DNA of 64,000 nt from NCBI GenBank assembly GCA_030704615.1, contig CM060734.1:26784001-26848000 (forward strand), in the 5' to 3' direction. Below, in pieces: positions 36,361 to 47,079 of this stretch. The notes under the pieces were generated by a model. That model saw only the letters and a program-made list of their open reading frames with translations. It was not told the origin of the DNA and did no database searches. Within the stretch, counting starts at the first letter, position 1, and every line of letters starts with the position of its first letter. This DNA comes from Takakia lepidozioides. Taxonomy: Eukaryota; Streptophyta; Takakiopsida; Takakiales; Takakiaceae. A program made the translations under genes and the position numbers.

Positions 36361-37035
36361 AGTTAATAGATTTCGCATGCGAAATATTTCTGTAGATACA
36401 TATTGTATAGTTAAGTCTTTGGTACTTTCAAGATGGTTCAGGTTCCAAATTGTCTTTCCTAAGGGCGCCGAGCTTGCAAGGGATCTTTGATCGATTACCG
36501 TAATCCCCACGATAATTGGTTTCACTTAGGTGGAGGAGCCTTCGTGACGGGGCCCACTGCATTGTCCCCACGATTCCTCCGGATTCTGGAATTCTCTAGA
36601 ATTCTATAGGATTACCTGTTGCGCCATTTAGGTAATTTATCTAGATGTCCAGATCGACGACAGATGATTTATGTTACGTCGTATACCAAATATTGTAACG
36701 TCTGGTCAGCTGCAACTTGAAAGCCAGACGATTTGTACAGGGGTGACCACATACACTATTTAGGAACCAGAGACTCTCGTATAGACGAGTCTCATTTATT
36801 TATCTACGTTTTTTTGGAATTACAGGTGTCGTTGTGATGTCGTTTTGGAGATTTGGATGTGGTTTCGGTTTTGCTGGCAAAAAATTTCCTTGTAAATCAA
36901 TAAGTTCCTCGAAATCTGCGGTCATTGTCACTAACCCTAAACTGCAAACCCAACAGAACACACTCAAGCCTTGAATGGCTAATTTCGCTGGTACAATTCC
37001 TCGGAGATTGAAGAAGTGTCGAGGTTCTTAATGTG
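36361..37035. other. Non-coding AT-rich stretch
   Basis: No gene seen. It begins with a perfect palindrome site at 36370-36385, then contains no feature I can name. Confidence 0.3.
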
Positions 37036-37690
37036 TTTCGTTAGCGAAATGGGAATCCAAGTGCATAAGAAGTTTAGAATTTCGGGTTCAATGAACATTC
37101 TGAAGCCAAACGAAACGTGTCAAAAAAACAAAGTTTTAAACGCAACACAAAACTCCAAAGAAACCAAAGATAAGTTTAGAAAAGTGACTTTGACGGCTAA
37201 GTTTCGCTAGCGAAACTCGAGAACATATTGTACAAACCGCATCCAAAACTCCACATAAACCACATCCAGAACCAAAATGAAACTATGTGGTCGAGAAGTC
37301 CATTGTTGGTGAAAACAAAATCACCTTGCCTTTTTGACTTCAAAGCCAAAGATTCGCCAGCGAAACTCTAGAACCTATTCTACTAACGCCACCGAAAACT
37401 AAACAGAAACCAAAACACAACCGCAAATGAAACTCTATTTTCAAGAAATCAAGTGTCGGTGAAACCACAACTCATAGTTTCGCCAGCGAAACTCTAGAAC
37501 ATATGCTCCAAACGACATCCAAAACTCAAGCATAACAGATAAAAATGAATTAAATAATGAATATCCATTTTTGAGAACTCCAGTGTTATCCATGTACAAT
37601 ATCGAATTCGAAGTATTGTTGAACGTGAAAGTCAGTTTCGCCAGCGAAATTGAAGAACACACTATACGAACGAAATAGAAAAGTCACATT
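37036..37690. repeat. Degenerate ~150-bp tandem repeat with the palindrome
   Basis: Five copies of the palindrome (about 37036, 37201, 37352, 37477, 37634) are spaced 125-165 bp apart, and most are followed by the same words (CTCTAGAACATAT, then variants of CCAAAACTC). This is a degenerate tandem array in which the palindrome marks each unit. Confidence 0.6.
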
Positions 37691-40199
37691 CAAAAAATAT
37701 ATATATATATACATACTAGGCCGCAATAGTCCAATATTCGATCTTCTCTATTTATTTTTCTCTATTGTCATTCCTCAAGCGAAATGACATTTTATATATT
37801 GTTTTGTTGTAAACCGAGAAAACTGGATGCGTGTGAGATCATCAAACGAAGGAGATCTTTTATGAAAAACCCTCATGTTGTCTTCGTCTTTTCGCTAGCT
37901 AAATGGTAATTGGTGGATGGGATTTTCGAAACATAAATATTTCAATTCACAATTAACCGCAATAGCAGTTATGTGATATTAGTAGGAAAACATTCGAGAC
38001 TCTCGATATTCCTGTGGTGCGCAAGCTAGACTCATGTTTTGTTGATCATTGATATTATTGTTTTATACAGGAACAACCCATTATGCTAAAGCTCCATTTC
38101 GTCAGCAATAATCTACCATATTTCGCCTGCTCAATGATTTTACGGTCCTCATAATTATTGCTATATTTTCCGTGGCTACAGAATTCCTCATTGAATAGCT
38201 CTCCATTTTTCATTTCCATTACTCATGATTCTATTGAGACCGCTTGAGTCTACTATCGAATAGGCCGCAACATGTCCATCTGGTTGGGTAAAGTGGCGTC
38301 GAACCGGATGGCGTGCTGCCACCGAAATCTGATAAAATGACATGTTGCGACCCCATCCATAACGTAAACGATTTTGTGTGCCGCCCTACTGCACGTCCTA
38401 ATCAAAGATAGTATGAATCATAATGGCACAATGAAAAAATTTGTGTGTGGAGAATTGTGCTTTTCATTCCACCTCCAAATACGTCAACTTTGGCATGAGG
38501 CATCCATTATTTCTTTTTTACCTTCCCTCGTAGAGATCATTACGTTCAGTAAGGTATTTTGAGATTACTTCATATGTTAGGAGGGAGTCCTCTAATCTCC
38601 AATGCATTGTGTCTGTCGTTTAACTCTTTGGCAAAAGCGGGCTTAACAGCATTTCCTTCACACTCGTGGGAATTGTTGGATTGTCGAACGTTTCTCATTG
38701 AATGGTTCTTGGGTTTGCGAATGCACAATGTCAGGTCTCTAGCTTTGGGGCAATTTAATGACATGTTGGAGTTTTGTCAAGAGATGACACCTTCACACTA
38801 ATGAGTAGCCGATACCTCTTACTCCATATAAGTCCGTACAATAACAGCGAGAGCTTCTATAAATGATTGTATTGCCGTTGAGAGCTCGCCTTGATCTGTG
38901 CTCACGTTTATATTTGGGCAGGAAGGAGATAGTACAGGTAGCCTGACAATTTTCGCAAACGAAACCATTTAAACAGGTAACATCAACCGGTTTCGGGACC
39001 GGTAACATCAACGGGAACCTAAACCAACCCGTGCCGAGGTGCCTCGAATAATGGAGATGAACGAAAAAGAAACGGTGTCCTGACACATTTTGCAAACAAA
39101 ACTACTTTAAAGCGTAACGGTTACAAAATACTAAAATCCTGACAACATGTTTCAAGGCCCCCTTCACAGCTGGAAAACATTTCAAAAAAGCCGCATTGTG
39201 AATTGTTCACTGTCATGGAGAAATACAGTCAAACGCGACTCCGTTTTGGAATGTTTTATAATTTCGCATGCGAAACTAGATCTTGACTATAAAACTTCAA
39301 TTAATTTCAAGGAATACACTTCATTCCATTGTCGAGGTTTTCTATAAAACCACAGTTCAATCGTTGACGGTTTGACGATTTGTTGACGATTTGACCTACA
39401 GTTTGGAGGATTTGACCTAGAATTTGGTCTGAAATAATATTTCGCATGTGAAACATTATTCAAAAAATGAAAATAGAATAAAGAAATTAATTAATTTTAA
39501 GCTTATTATCTATTTTTCCACGTTTTAGATAGGGGTGGTTGATATCTCCCTAAGTGGTAACACCGGTTCGGTAAAAAATAGTCGTGAAGGATCAATTTTG
39601 AATGTTAAATCCCCTTCTTAAATAAGTCGAAAATCAAACAGAATATACTTTTCGTAAGCGAAACTTGAATCCTCCTCTGCGTTTCTCTTTATGGAAATGC
39701 GTTGTCTGCGGTATAGTGTTTGAGTATTCCGAAACGAGAATAATATCGAACAATATCTTCGATTCCGTAGGCTACACAAATTGCTTTGTGAAATAAATGT
39801 GTTAAAAGTGAACATTGACACATTAATAGTTTTAATTAGTGTATAATGGCCGCAATCATATGTCTCCAAGCTGGGCACGGCCAATGAGGCTTAGTGCCTC
39901 TTCCTGAATTCATCGAGTACCGAAATACCCAAGACATTACAATTTAAGTCAATTAAAGACGACAACAAGAGAACGGAAAACATGAATTCATATAAAGTAT
40001 ATTAACGGATCAATCTGAATTTCGTGAGCGAAACAAAATGAACAACTCAATCAAGCTAAGAAAAAAAATGCAGATCTCAAATTTACAATACGACATCGTC
40101 AATAGAAAAACAAATTATTATTATAACTTCAATCGTGGATTCAATAGCGAGACATAAGAAAGACCATAAAATTCAAGCCGACCCAGCAGAAATATCCGA
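37691..40199. other. AT-rich non-coding tract
   Basis: No gene is supported; the open frames are short and lack domains. It contains six palindrome sites and a small duplication of ACCGGTAACATCAACGG-like words near 38970-39015. Confidence 0.35.
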
Positions 40200-41905
40200 C
40201 ACCTAGCTGAGGACGCAAACAAATTCAAAACATATATACATATATACATATAAATGTAGTACCTTATGTAACTGTTGTTTCTGTTTTCTTTTGAATTTTC
40301 TGATTTGTAGTAGGTGTTAGAGGATGGATGGGTTAGACGAATATGGTGCCACTCTAGCAACGGAAAATATGGTAAACTTGTGATTCAGAAAAGTAGAAAA
40401 AATGGTTAATAATATTATTCGAGTAATCATAATAATAACTTTATTATATTACTTAATACTTTACGTATTAGTACTAATATGTTTAATATTATTATCATAA
40501 TATACCATATTATGATAACTTAGCAACTTTATTACTCATACTTTGAAATAAAATAATATAGTTAATTATATACATCTTTTTTAGTTTTGTAAGTCATTTT
40601 GTTTTGCATATGTTTTCAATCGGTTGCATCTGCAACTGTTACAAAAAAATTTACAGAAGGTTTTATATTTATATATATATATGGAATACCATATGTATCT
40701 ATTTGTTTTGTTTTTTCTTCTGAATTTTTTTATTTGTAGTAGGTGTTACCGATGGATGGGTATAAGAATCTTTTGTTATGATGAATTCGATATACATGAA
40801 TAATAGTATGATGAGCAATCTGAACTTGATATACATTGATAAGATTATTAATGTATCTTTTATAGCTAAGTTAAAAGTCCTTTGAAAATAATATAAATCT
40901 CGTTGAATGATACATAGATCATAAAAATATTACTTGTATGTAACATACTAATCTATATCAAGTCCATACTACCCGTACTTGCCTATGCTATTCGTCAGGA
41001 CCCTGCCAGAGTAATTAATTTTTCTTAAACAAGGGGTCCGGCAGGCTTTTTCTGAATTTCTGCAATTCCGGCACTTTTCATGATAAGTAATAAAAAAGCA
41101 GCTTTGTTACATGTGTGTGTGGCTAGTGCAATGGTATTGCAAGTAAAACTGGTAGGGATGGTCATGGGGTCTAATTACTTTGGAATTCGTTCCTAACAGA
41201 GTTTCATTTTAAATTTTTCCAGCAGCTTGTTTTTGCATTTAATTTTCATCGGACAGCGTAGGCAGGTACGGTAAATAAAAATTATATTAGTGTCATAATA
41301 TTTACTCCAATATATCAAGTTCTCTAACTTACCAAATGTATTAATCAGACTTTCAAATATAATCGATTATGTCCCTCTTCTTAAATTTTGTATGTCATTT
41401 TCATTGTATTTTCAATCGTTTGTATTCTCATCTCCCCATTGTTACATATTCTTGTACAGACCTGAGAAGTTACACTATCTATCAATATATATATATATAT
41501 ATCTTATGTAACTGGATTATTATTATTTATTATTTATTTTATTTTCTGATTTGTAGTAGTTGTTAAAAGATGGATGGGTTCAAGAATATGGTGTGACCAT
41601 AGCGTTTGAAACTTTGGTGAAGAATGACAAGAATAATATAAATGGTTGACGGACTCCAGTACAATGACGCATAAAATATTAATAGTAAACGGATTGCACT
41701 ACCATGATCCATTAGCAGCAATCATTTATATCTTTTGTTATGATGACCTCGATATATTTCAATAATAGTATGATGAATAATGAACTCGATATACATTGAA
41801 TGATACATGAATACATAATTGAATGATACATAAATAAGATATAAACAAAATTATGTGTATGTAATGTACTAATGTATATCAAGTTCATACTAAATAAGAA
41901 TCATA
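40200..41905. repeat. Degenerate direct repeats, three partial units
   Basis: A module recurs with its parts in the same order: an AT microsatellite, then TCTGATTTGTAGTAG, then GATGGATGGGT (near 40310, 40735 and 41550). Flanking words also recur, for example GTCATTTTNNTTT with TTTTCAATCG (40590, 41390) and GTATGATGA with GATATACATTGA (40808, 41766). No coding potential. Confidence 0.6.
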
Positions 41906-43790
41906 TTACCACCGAATTGTATCTTAATAAAAATTGGTACGGCCGTCAAAGTTCGTCATCGCAGCTAATTTAGAATATAAAAAACAGACAAGACTGCTGA
42001 GATTCCTGCTAAATTTGCTAAAAATCAGCGGCTGCCGCTAATTCAAAACTCATAAATAATGTCCTGGTTGCACCATTATTAATTTTGAAAAAATATTTTA
42101 AAAAAAACAAAGAATGCAACTGCCTCAATGTCGCGGGCCTCCTATTATATCTTAACCCTTGACTTCCTACGCGACCTGAATCGGGTCTTGACCTGTAAGA
42201 AAAATGCCCATATCTTGCAAAAACGTTGGGGTTAGGTAAGGAGAGGGGCTAGGCAGGGTTGACTACCTACGTGGCAACTTTCTATTGGTGCATGCAACAG
42301 CCAGCTCCAAAACACTTGGCCCCACTTAGGCCTCAACACTTGAAAAATTCACCATTGGATTCCCAAAAAAATTTAACATTATGATGAGGATCATAGGAAC
42401 TCATTCTCTCACCACTCGGATAGAAAAAAGTCTTGGATTTCAGCACACATTTTGACAATGTTAGAAATTCCATGTTCTGGAACATATCTGAATCCCCCAA
42501 AGAATACATACCAATTAGCATGTAGCATCCTTTGGCATTTTAGCATGAAATTTTGTGCATACTTGGATATCTTGGAATAGGATATAGCTGTGGGTGCGGT
42601 GGGCCCAGCAAAAATCAATCCGATACTGCAATTGCTTGGTCAAACCTGACATTGCAAGTTTCACAAATTCCCAAAAAGAAAACAACCCCCACCAAAATAC
42701 TATAATCTTGAAATTTTTGTGGTGAATGTTTTTGCAGAAATGTAGAGGTATTTAAACTCCTCTTCGAATCCAAAATGAAATGTGCTTGGGAAAAACGCCA
42801 TACAGTTCTGGAATGTATGGAAACTACGCAAGCGAAACTAAATTGTTAAGGGGATAGACTTTAAATAGCTTAGAGATAACTACTTCAATGTTATGTAATT
42901 CTCGTTATTAAAACTCGGGGATGTCGATATCGGAACATTGGTTTTAAACTATTATATGTTAATGGTATCTGGGAGTTAAAATCAAAACAGATAATGACAT
43001 ACAATTTGGAAGGTGGTATTGTTTCGCATACAAAACTTTTATCGATAAAAAGGTAAATTCTCAATAAGTGTATTTTATGCAACACTTATGTCGCTTTACG
43101 TTTAAATCTGGTTTTTGAAGTCGTGCTGACGTGAGCATGCTTGGAGAATATACCTTTCATCCCCAAAATGGATTGTGTCGTAATAGGTTAGTCCTAATAA
43201 ACTTTTGTCAAGCTAGAAAAGAATCTGATGGTTATGCCTACCATTGGAGAGTAATATAATTAATGAGTGGTAATGGAATCAGCATAATATTCTTGAAAAT
43301 CATTGCCCACTCATAGATGAAGAGACTTTATAATCGAGTCATCTCCAATGCCTGAGCGCCTCCACATGACTCGCTTTGCGGCCATCAAGGTGGAGAGATG
43401 GCAGATCTGTGATCACGGACACTTTACAAATATATGTGTTTCGCTTGCCAATCCTTGGAGAACGATGATGGACAATTATTGTTGTGTTGATGGAAACCAA
43501 CACTTGCGGTGATGGAACTTATTGGTGCGAGGATTTGAACTTAGTACAGAAATGGTATATTATATGTATGTTTATTTAATATCTTTAATATACTAAATGT
43601 TTTTACAAATTCTATTTCATTATATTACGTTATTGGTTTATGTATTTAGTTCTATGATTAACAATGGAGGATTCCCAGGATTGAAATAGAATAGGAGTTT
43701 TAGTAGACGGAATATACCGGAAATATTTTGTGGTTTATGGCTCATAGACCGCAATATAGGTCTCTTGCTTTATTTGTTTTTAATTTGGCG
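41906..43790. other. AT-rich non-coding stretch
   Basis: No gene or structured feature other than the last palindrome sites (42826, 43021, 43438). Confidence 0.3.
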
Positions 43791-44370
43791 GGAAAAGGGA
43801 AGGAAGCGGTTAAGAGCCCTTCTGGATCATATATTATCAGAACATATCTCCATTCTAATACCTTATATCTTTTGATATTAGAATATCATTATATCGTATG
43901 ATCTAGTTATTTTTTACCATTATCTTTTAATGTATTTTTGGGCCTTTTTCCTTTTTATAAATAAAAGAATTATGTAATCTTATTCATAAGTGATATTAAT
44001 ATCGGTAGAATACAGACATAAATGGTATCAAACTTGATATATCTATGAGGATGTGATTGGAAGCAAGATTATTTTATTTTTATTTCATATTTATTGTATC
44101 CAAATAAATCTGAATCTTGATACGTACTATGAGAAATGTTTTATAGGATATCGAGAAATATTACGTAATTAATATTAATATGAGTTTATGTGTTTTTAAT
44201 ACTTTTCCAGAAAAAGGGAAAGAAGCGTTGAAGAGCCCTTTGCCAAACGTATTTTTATCATAACACAGAACGATACTAATTCTTCATTATATCTTGTAAA
44301 TATGATCTAGTTAATTGTTTCGTGGTATTTAATGTCTTTTCGGGGCCTTTTATTTTTTAGTAAGTTTAAT
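43790..44370. repeat. Two-copy direct repeat of about 415 bp
   Basis: AAAAGGGAAGGAAGCG with AAGAGCCCTT near 43793 recurs near 44210, and the GGGCCTTTT segment near 43940 recurs near 44343. The copies are diverged and non-coding. Confidence 0.55.
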
Positions 44371-44436
44371 ATTTACTTAATCTTAATCATAAGTGATATA
44401 AACATCAATATTATACAGTTACAAATAGGGAAACAA

Positions 44437-44765
44437 AAATCATTTGGATGGGCAACCATCCGTAGGCCCATTGATTGAATTTTGATTGATCCCATATTAG
44501 GATAAGACCTGTGTAACGGTATATTGAACATACTGCCAATGTTTCAAAACAAACAAAAAATCATTTGGATGGGCATCCGTTGGCCCATTGAATGAATGTC
44601 GTTTGATCTCATATTTGTCTAGGACCTGTTAGATGGTATACCGAACATACTGCCTGTGAAAGCAAACAAAAATCATTTGGATGGTCAACTATTCGTTTGC
44701 CCATTGAATAAATTTTGTTTAATCTCACATAATTTGGATGGGACCTGTAAGTTGATATGGATAGG
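44437..44765 (+). repeat. Diverged satellite monomers left of the LINE
   Basis: Three monomers of about 115-120 bp start near 44437, 44556 and 44668, each with AATCATTTGGATGG and CATACTGCC. They align with the diverged monomers at 53.64-54.06 kb and, more distantly, with the main satellite. They put the left flank of the LINE inside satellite-related DNA. Confidence 0.75.
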
Positions 44766-45189
44766 ATACTGACAATTCAAAGGACTAGTAGGGTTAGCAC
44801 CGGGCTATTTGCATAGTACGAGTTCTTGCGAGATGCTTGGACTTCCGGATACAGCATGAATGGGATGTCTATGACAGAACTAGGGTTTCTTTGAGACCGG
44901 GATATGTAGAGGGGCATTGTAGATATACTCACGATGTACTTTGTATACATTAATTGATGAACAGATTATCAGGGCATAGTTCTTCTTGTTGTTCGCGACA
45001 TTGAGGCAAGGACGAGGAAGAGATTCCAGGGATACCCGAGGTGTTTTGGGTGTTGCCCCCGCTGATCGAGCCGGCCCCTCGCAGCACTTTTGGCCCCACT
45101 GATAGCGCTTACTCGCCGGGAAGGCGTCCCAGGTGTGGAGCGAGGCGGCAGGTGTGCTAGATGATAGCCAGCCTATCCTTGCCTTGGAC

Positions 45190-47070
45190 ATGGCTCTTGT
45201 GAAAGAGCACTCACGCGCTCTCAAAGAACAGGGCATACTTGTGCATTTTCCGGGTCGTGCCAGAGACAGGTATTGGGCAAGGCGGTGGGTGTTGGAGCAC
45301 CTGGGGGCGGAAGGTGGTCTTACTCAACACTTTTGCATTCCTCTTGGCAGGGGCTTTTATTCGATCATGTTCTCTTCCGCAGACCATGCCAACAAAGCCT
45401 TGAGTTTCAACACTTCTCGATCTAGAGTTAGAGTGAATCTCTTTCCATGGTCGTCTGAATGGGGCCACAAAGGCGGAGTTTATACATGTAAGCCCCGAGT
45501 TATTGCACTTCCGTTTTTGCCTGGAAATTATCTCAGGTCACTCCCGGAGATAGAAGCACACTTTGGCGCGTTCGTGGGTTCTATTACGATCAATGACCAC
45601 GAAATCTTGGACCCAAGAAGTATGGATACAGACAACGGTGCATTTGACATCCACAGGGACAGTGGAGTTCCAAGAATCGTTGTTCTAATGCCTGAGTCGG
45701 ACAAGCTTCCGGCAGCCATCAAGTTGCCAACGCTAGATGGTTCCTTTGTCTCGGTGGTTATTCAAGAAGAGCTCTTGTCGGTGATTTGTCACTTCTGCCA
45801 TAGAGATGGGCACGTCAAGGCGGATTGTCCGGAGCTCAGGGCAAGGGATCTCAATTCCGCTCCCGCCCGCAGACCTGCTAATGCGGATCTGGCTTCCAGG
45901 GTTTTGCAAGACTTCTCTACTCCCCGAGTCAGGAAGCGTGCTGATTCCACTCACTCAGAACAGCCCCCTACCAAGAGGGCTCGAGAATCTCCGGCGGCTA
46001 TCAGCCCGAGGGTCTTCCTGCTTCCTTCCAAATCGCCTCTATCCCTGAAGCACAAGGAGACGAAGCCTGCGTCATTCATTCTTGGAGAAGGGGCCCCTCC
46101 CGAACTTTGCTACCTTCTGTTTGAATCGTTTGAAGTCTTTCTCAGATGTTTATCTCTCAGAGACTGCACTTCCTAATGACAGCGGAAACCTAGTGGGTTC
46201 CTACGCAGTGCAGATCCAGGTGACACCGATTATGTTTGGTTTCCCAGATGGGAAGCCCTCCATCCTGTTGTCTGGAGAGAATGACTTTCTCAGCTCCTGG
46301 ATTTCGGAAGAGGATATCAGCAACCTCGCTCTCACTCAAGAGGTAGACATTATGGTCAATAAGGTGAAAGAGATCTTCTCGTCGCAACTCCCCCTAGTTT
46401 CTTTATCGGCAGAAACGGCTTTATACTTCGGTGCTTTCCTCTTCCGAGATAACGTTGCTCCTTATGATTTCTCGGTGCAAGTTCTCCCTGTCATGAGACT
46501 CTCGGAGGTTAGGCTTCTGGATGCAGGTTTTGCTAACATGAAGTGGATTTCAGAGGACGATCTTCCGGATAATCTGGGTCTGGATAGGAAAAAGCAATGG
46601 ATGTCTGAAGTATACCAAGCAGGGAGACAGCTGCTGTTCGCTGCAGAGAAAGCCAAGGCGTACACTGCTTCTCTTGTGCGTCCCCATGCAAGCGAAGGCT
46701 TAATGGTGGTCAACGTTCATGAAGTGGAAGCTTCGGCTGTGAACCTAGCGCCAGTGGATTTGGAGCTCCAGACTCCTCCCCCAGTGAGCAATCCGACATT
46801 CCACTCTTACCAACTCCTTTGCCTTGCCCTTTGCAAGATGTACACAGATTCTCATTTGTACTTGTTTCCTTGGGAAGACTCCCTCTGTCATGCTCTCTGC
46901 AAAAACCCTCTCTTCAGATTGTTAATCCTAGCTGCTGCTGCTACGTTTTGCCTGTTCTGCCGGTGGATGCTGGGGTCTGGCGAGACAGATCTGTGGAAGC
47001 CTATCAGATCCCATTTGTTCACATTGAACTTCAAGCCATCAAATCATGGTGCATCCATGGGCTTTCCAGT
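45190..47070 (+). pseudogene. LINE ORF1: nucleic-acid-binding protein with CCHC knuckle
   Basis: First half (45190-46176, first ATG at 45190): a region like the DUF4283 domain of plant LINE ORF1 proteins, then one CCHC zinc knuckle (CHFCHRDGHVKADC), then a basic Pro/Ser-rich part. A frame change near 46085-46130 leads to a second half of about 250 residues (46130 to about 46850) with acidic, mixed composition (LSGENDFLSSWISEEDISNL; LLDAGFANMKWISEDDLPD). I cannot assign that half to a known domain. In the family ORF1 binds the element RNA and forms the ribonucleoprotein. Confidence 0.75.
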
Positions 47071-47079
47071 CAAACCCCC

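Larger units (their letters stand above)
29717..43450. mobile_element. Candidate large Mutator-like element or nested transposon tract
   Basis: The interval is delimited by the spread of one palindromic motif (consensus TTTCGCNNGCGAAAC), which occurs on both sides of, and within introns of, a Mutator-like transposase. Sites begin at about 29718, 29765 and 29829 on the left and run to about 43440 on the right. The right flank is very long (over 9 kb), AT-rich and non-coding except for two inserted hAT elements. I could not find long terminal inverted repeats or a 9-bp target duplication, so whether this is one element or several nested ones remains open. Confidence 0.4.
29717..43450. repeat. 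Dispersed TTTCGC...GCGAAA palindrome
   Basis: Copies or near copies seen at about 29765, 29829, 31728, 31792, 34151, 35138, 36370, 37036, 37201, 37352, 37477, 37634, 37889, 38950, 39262, 39440, 39649, 40020, 42826, 43021 and 43438. Variation is mostly in the central two to three bases. Both half-sites share the TCGC/GCGA core also present in the palindrome of the hAT element at the left of the window. Probable role: transposase binding sites (inference). Confidence 0.7.

Noticed and set aside
39850-39900. 5S rRNA-like fragment (GCTGGGCACGGCC)
   Set aside because: Only a short resemblance; internal control regions and the conserved 5S body are absent.
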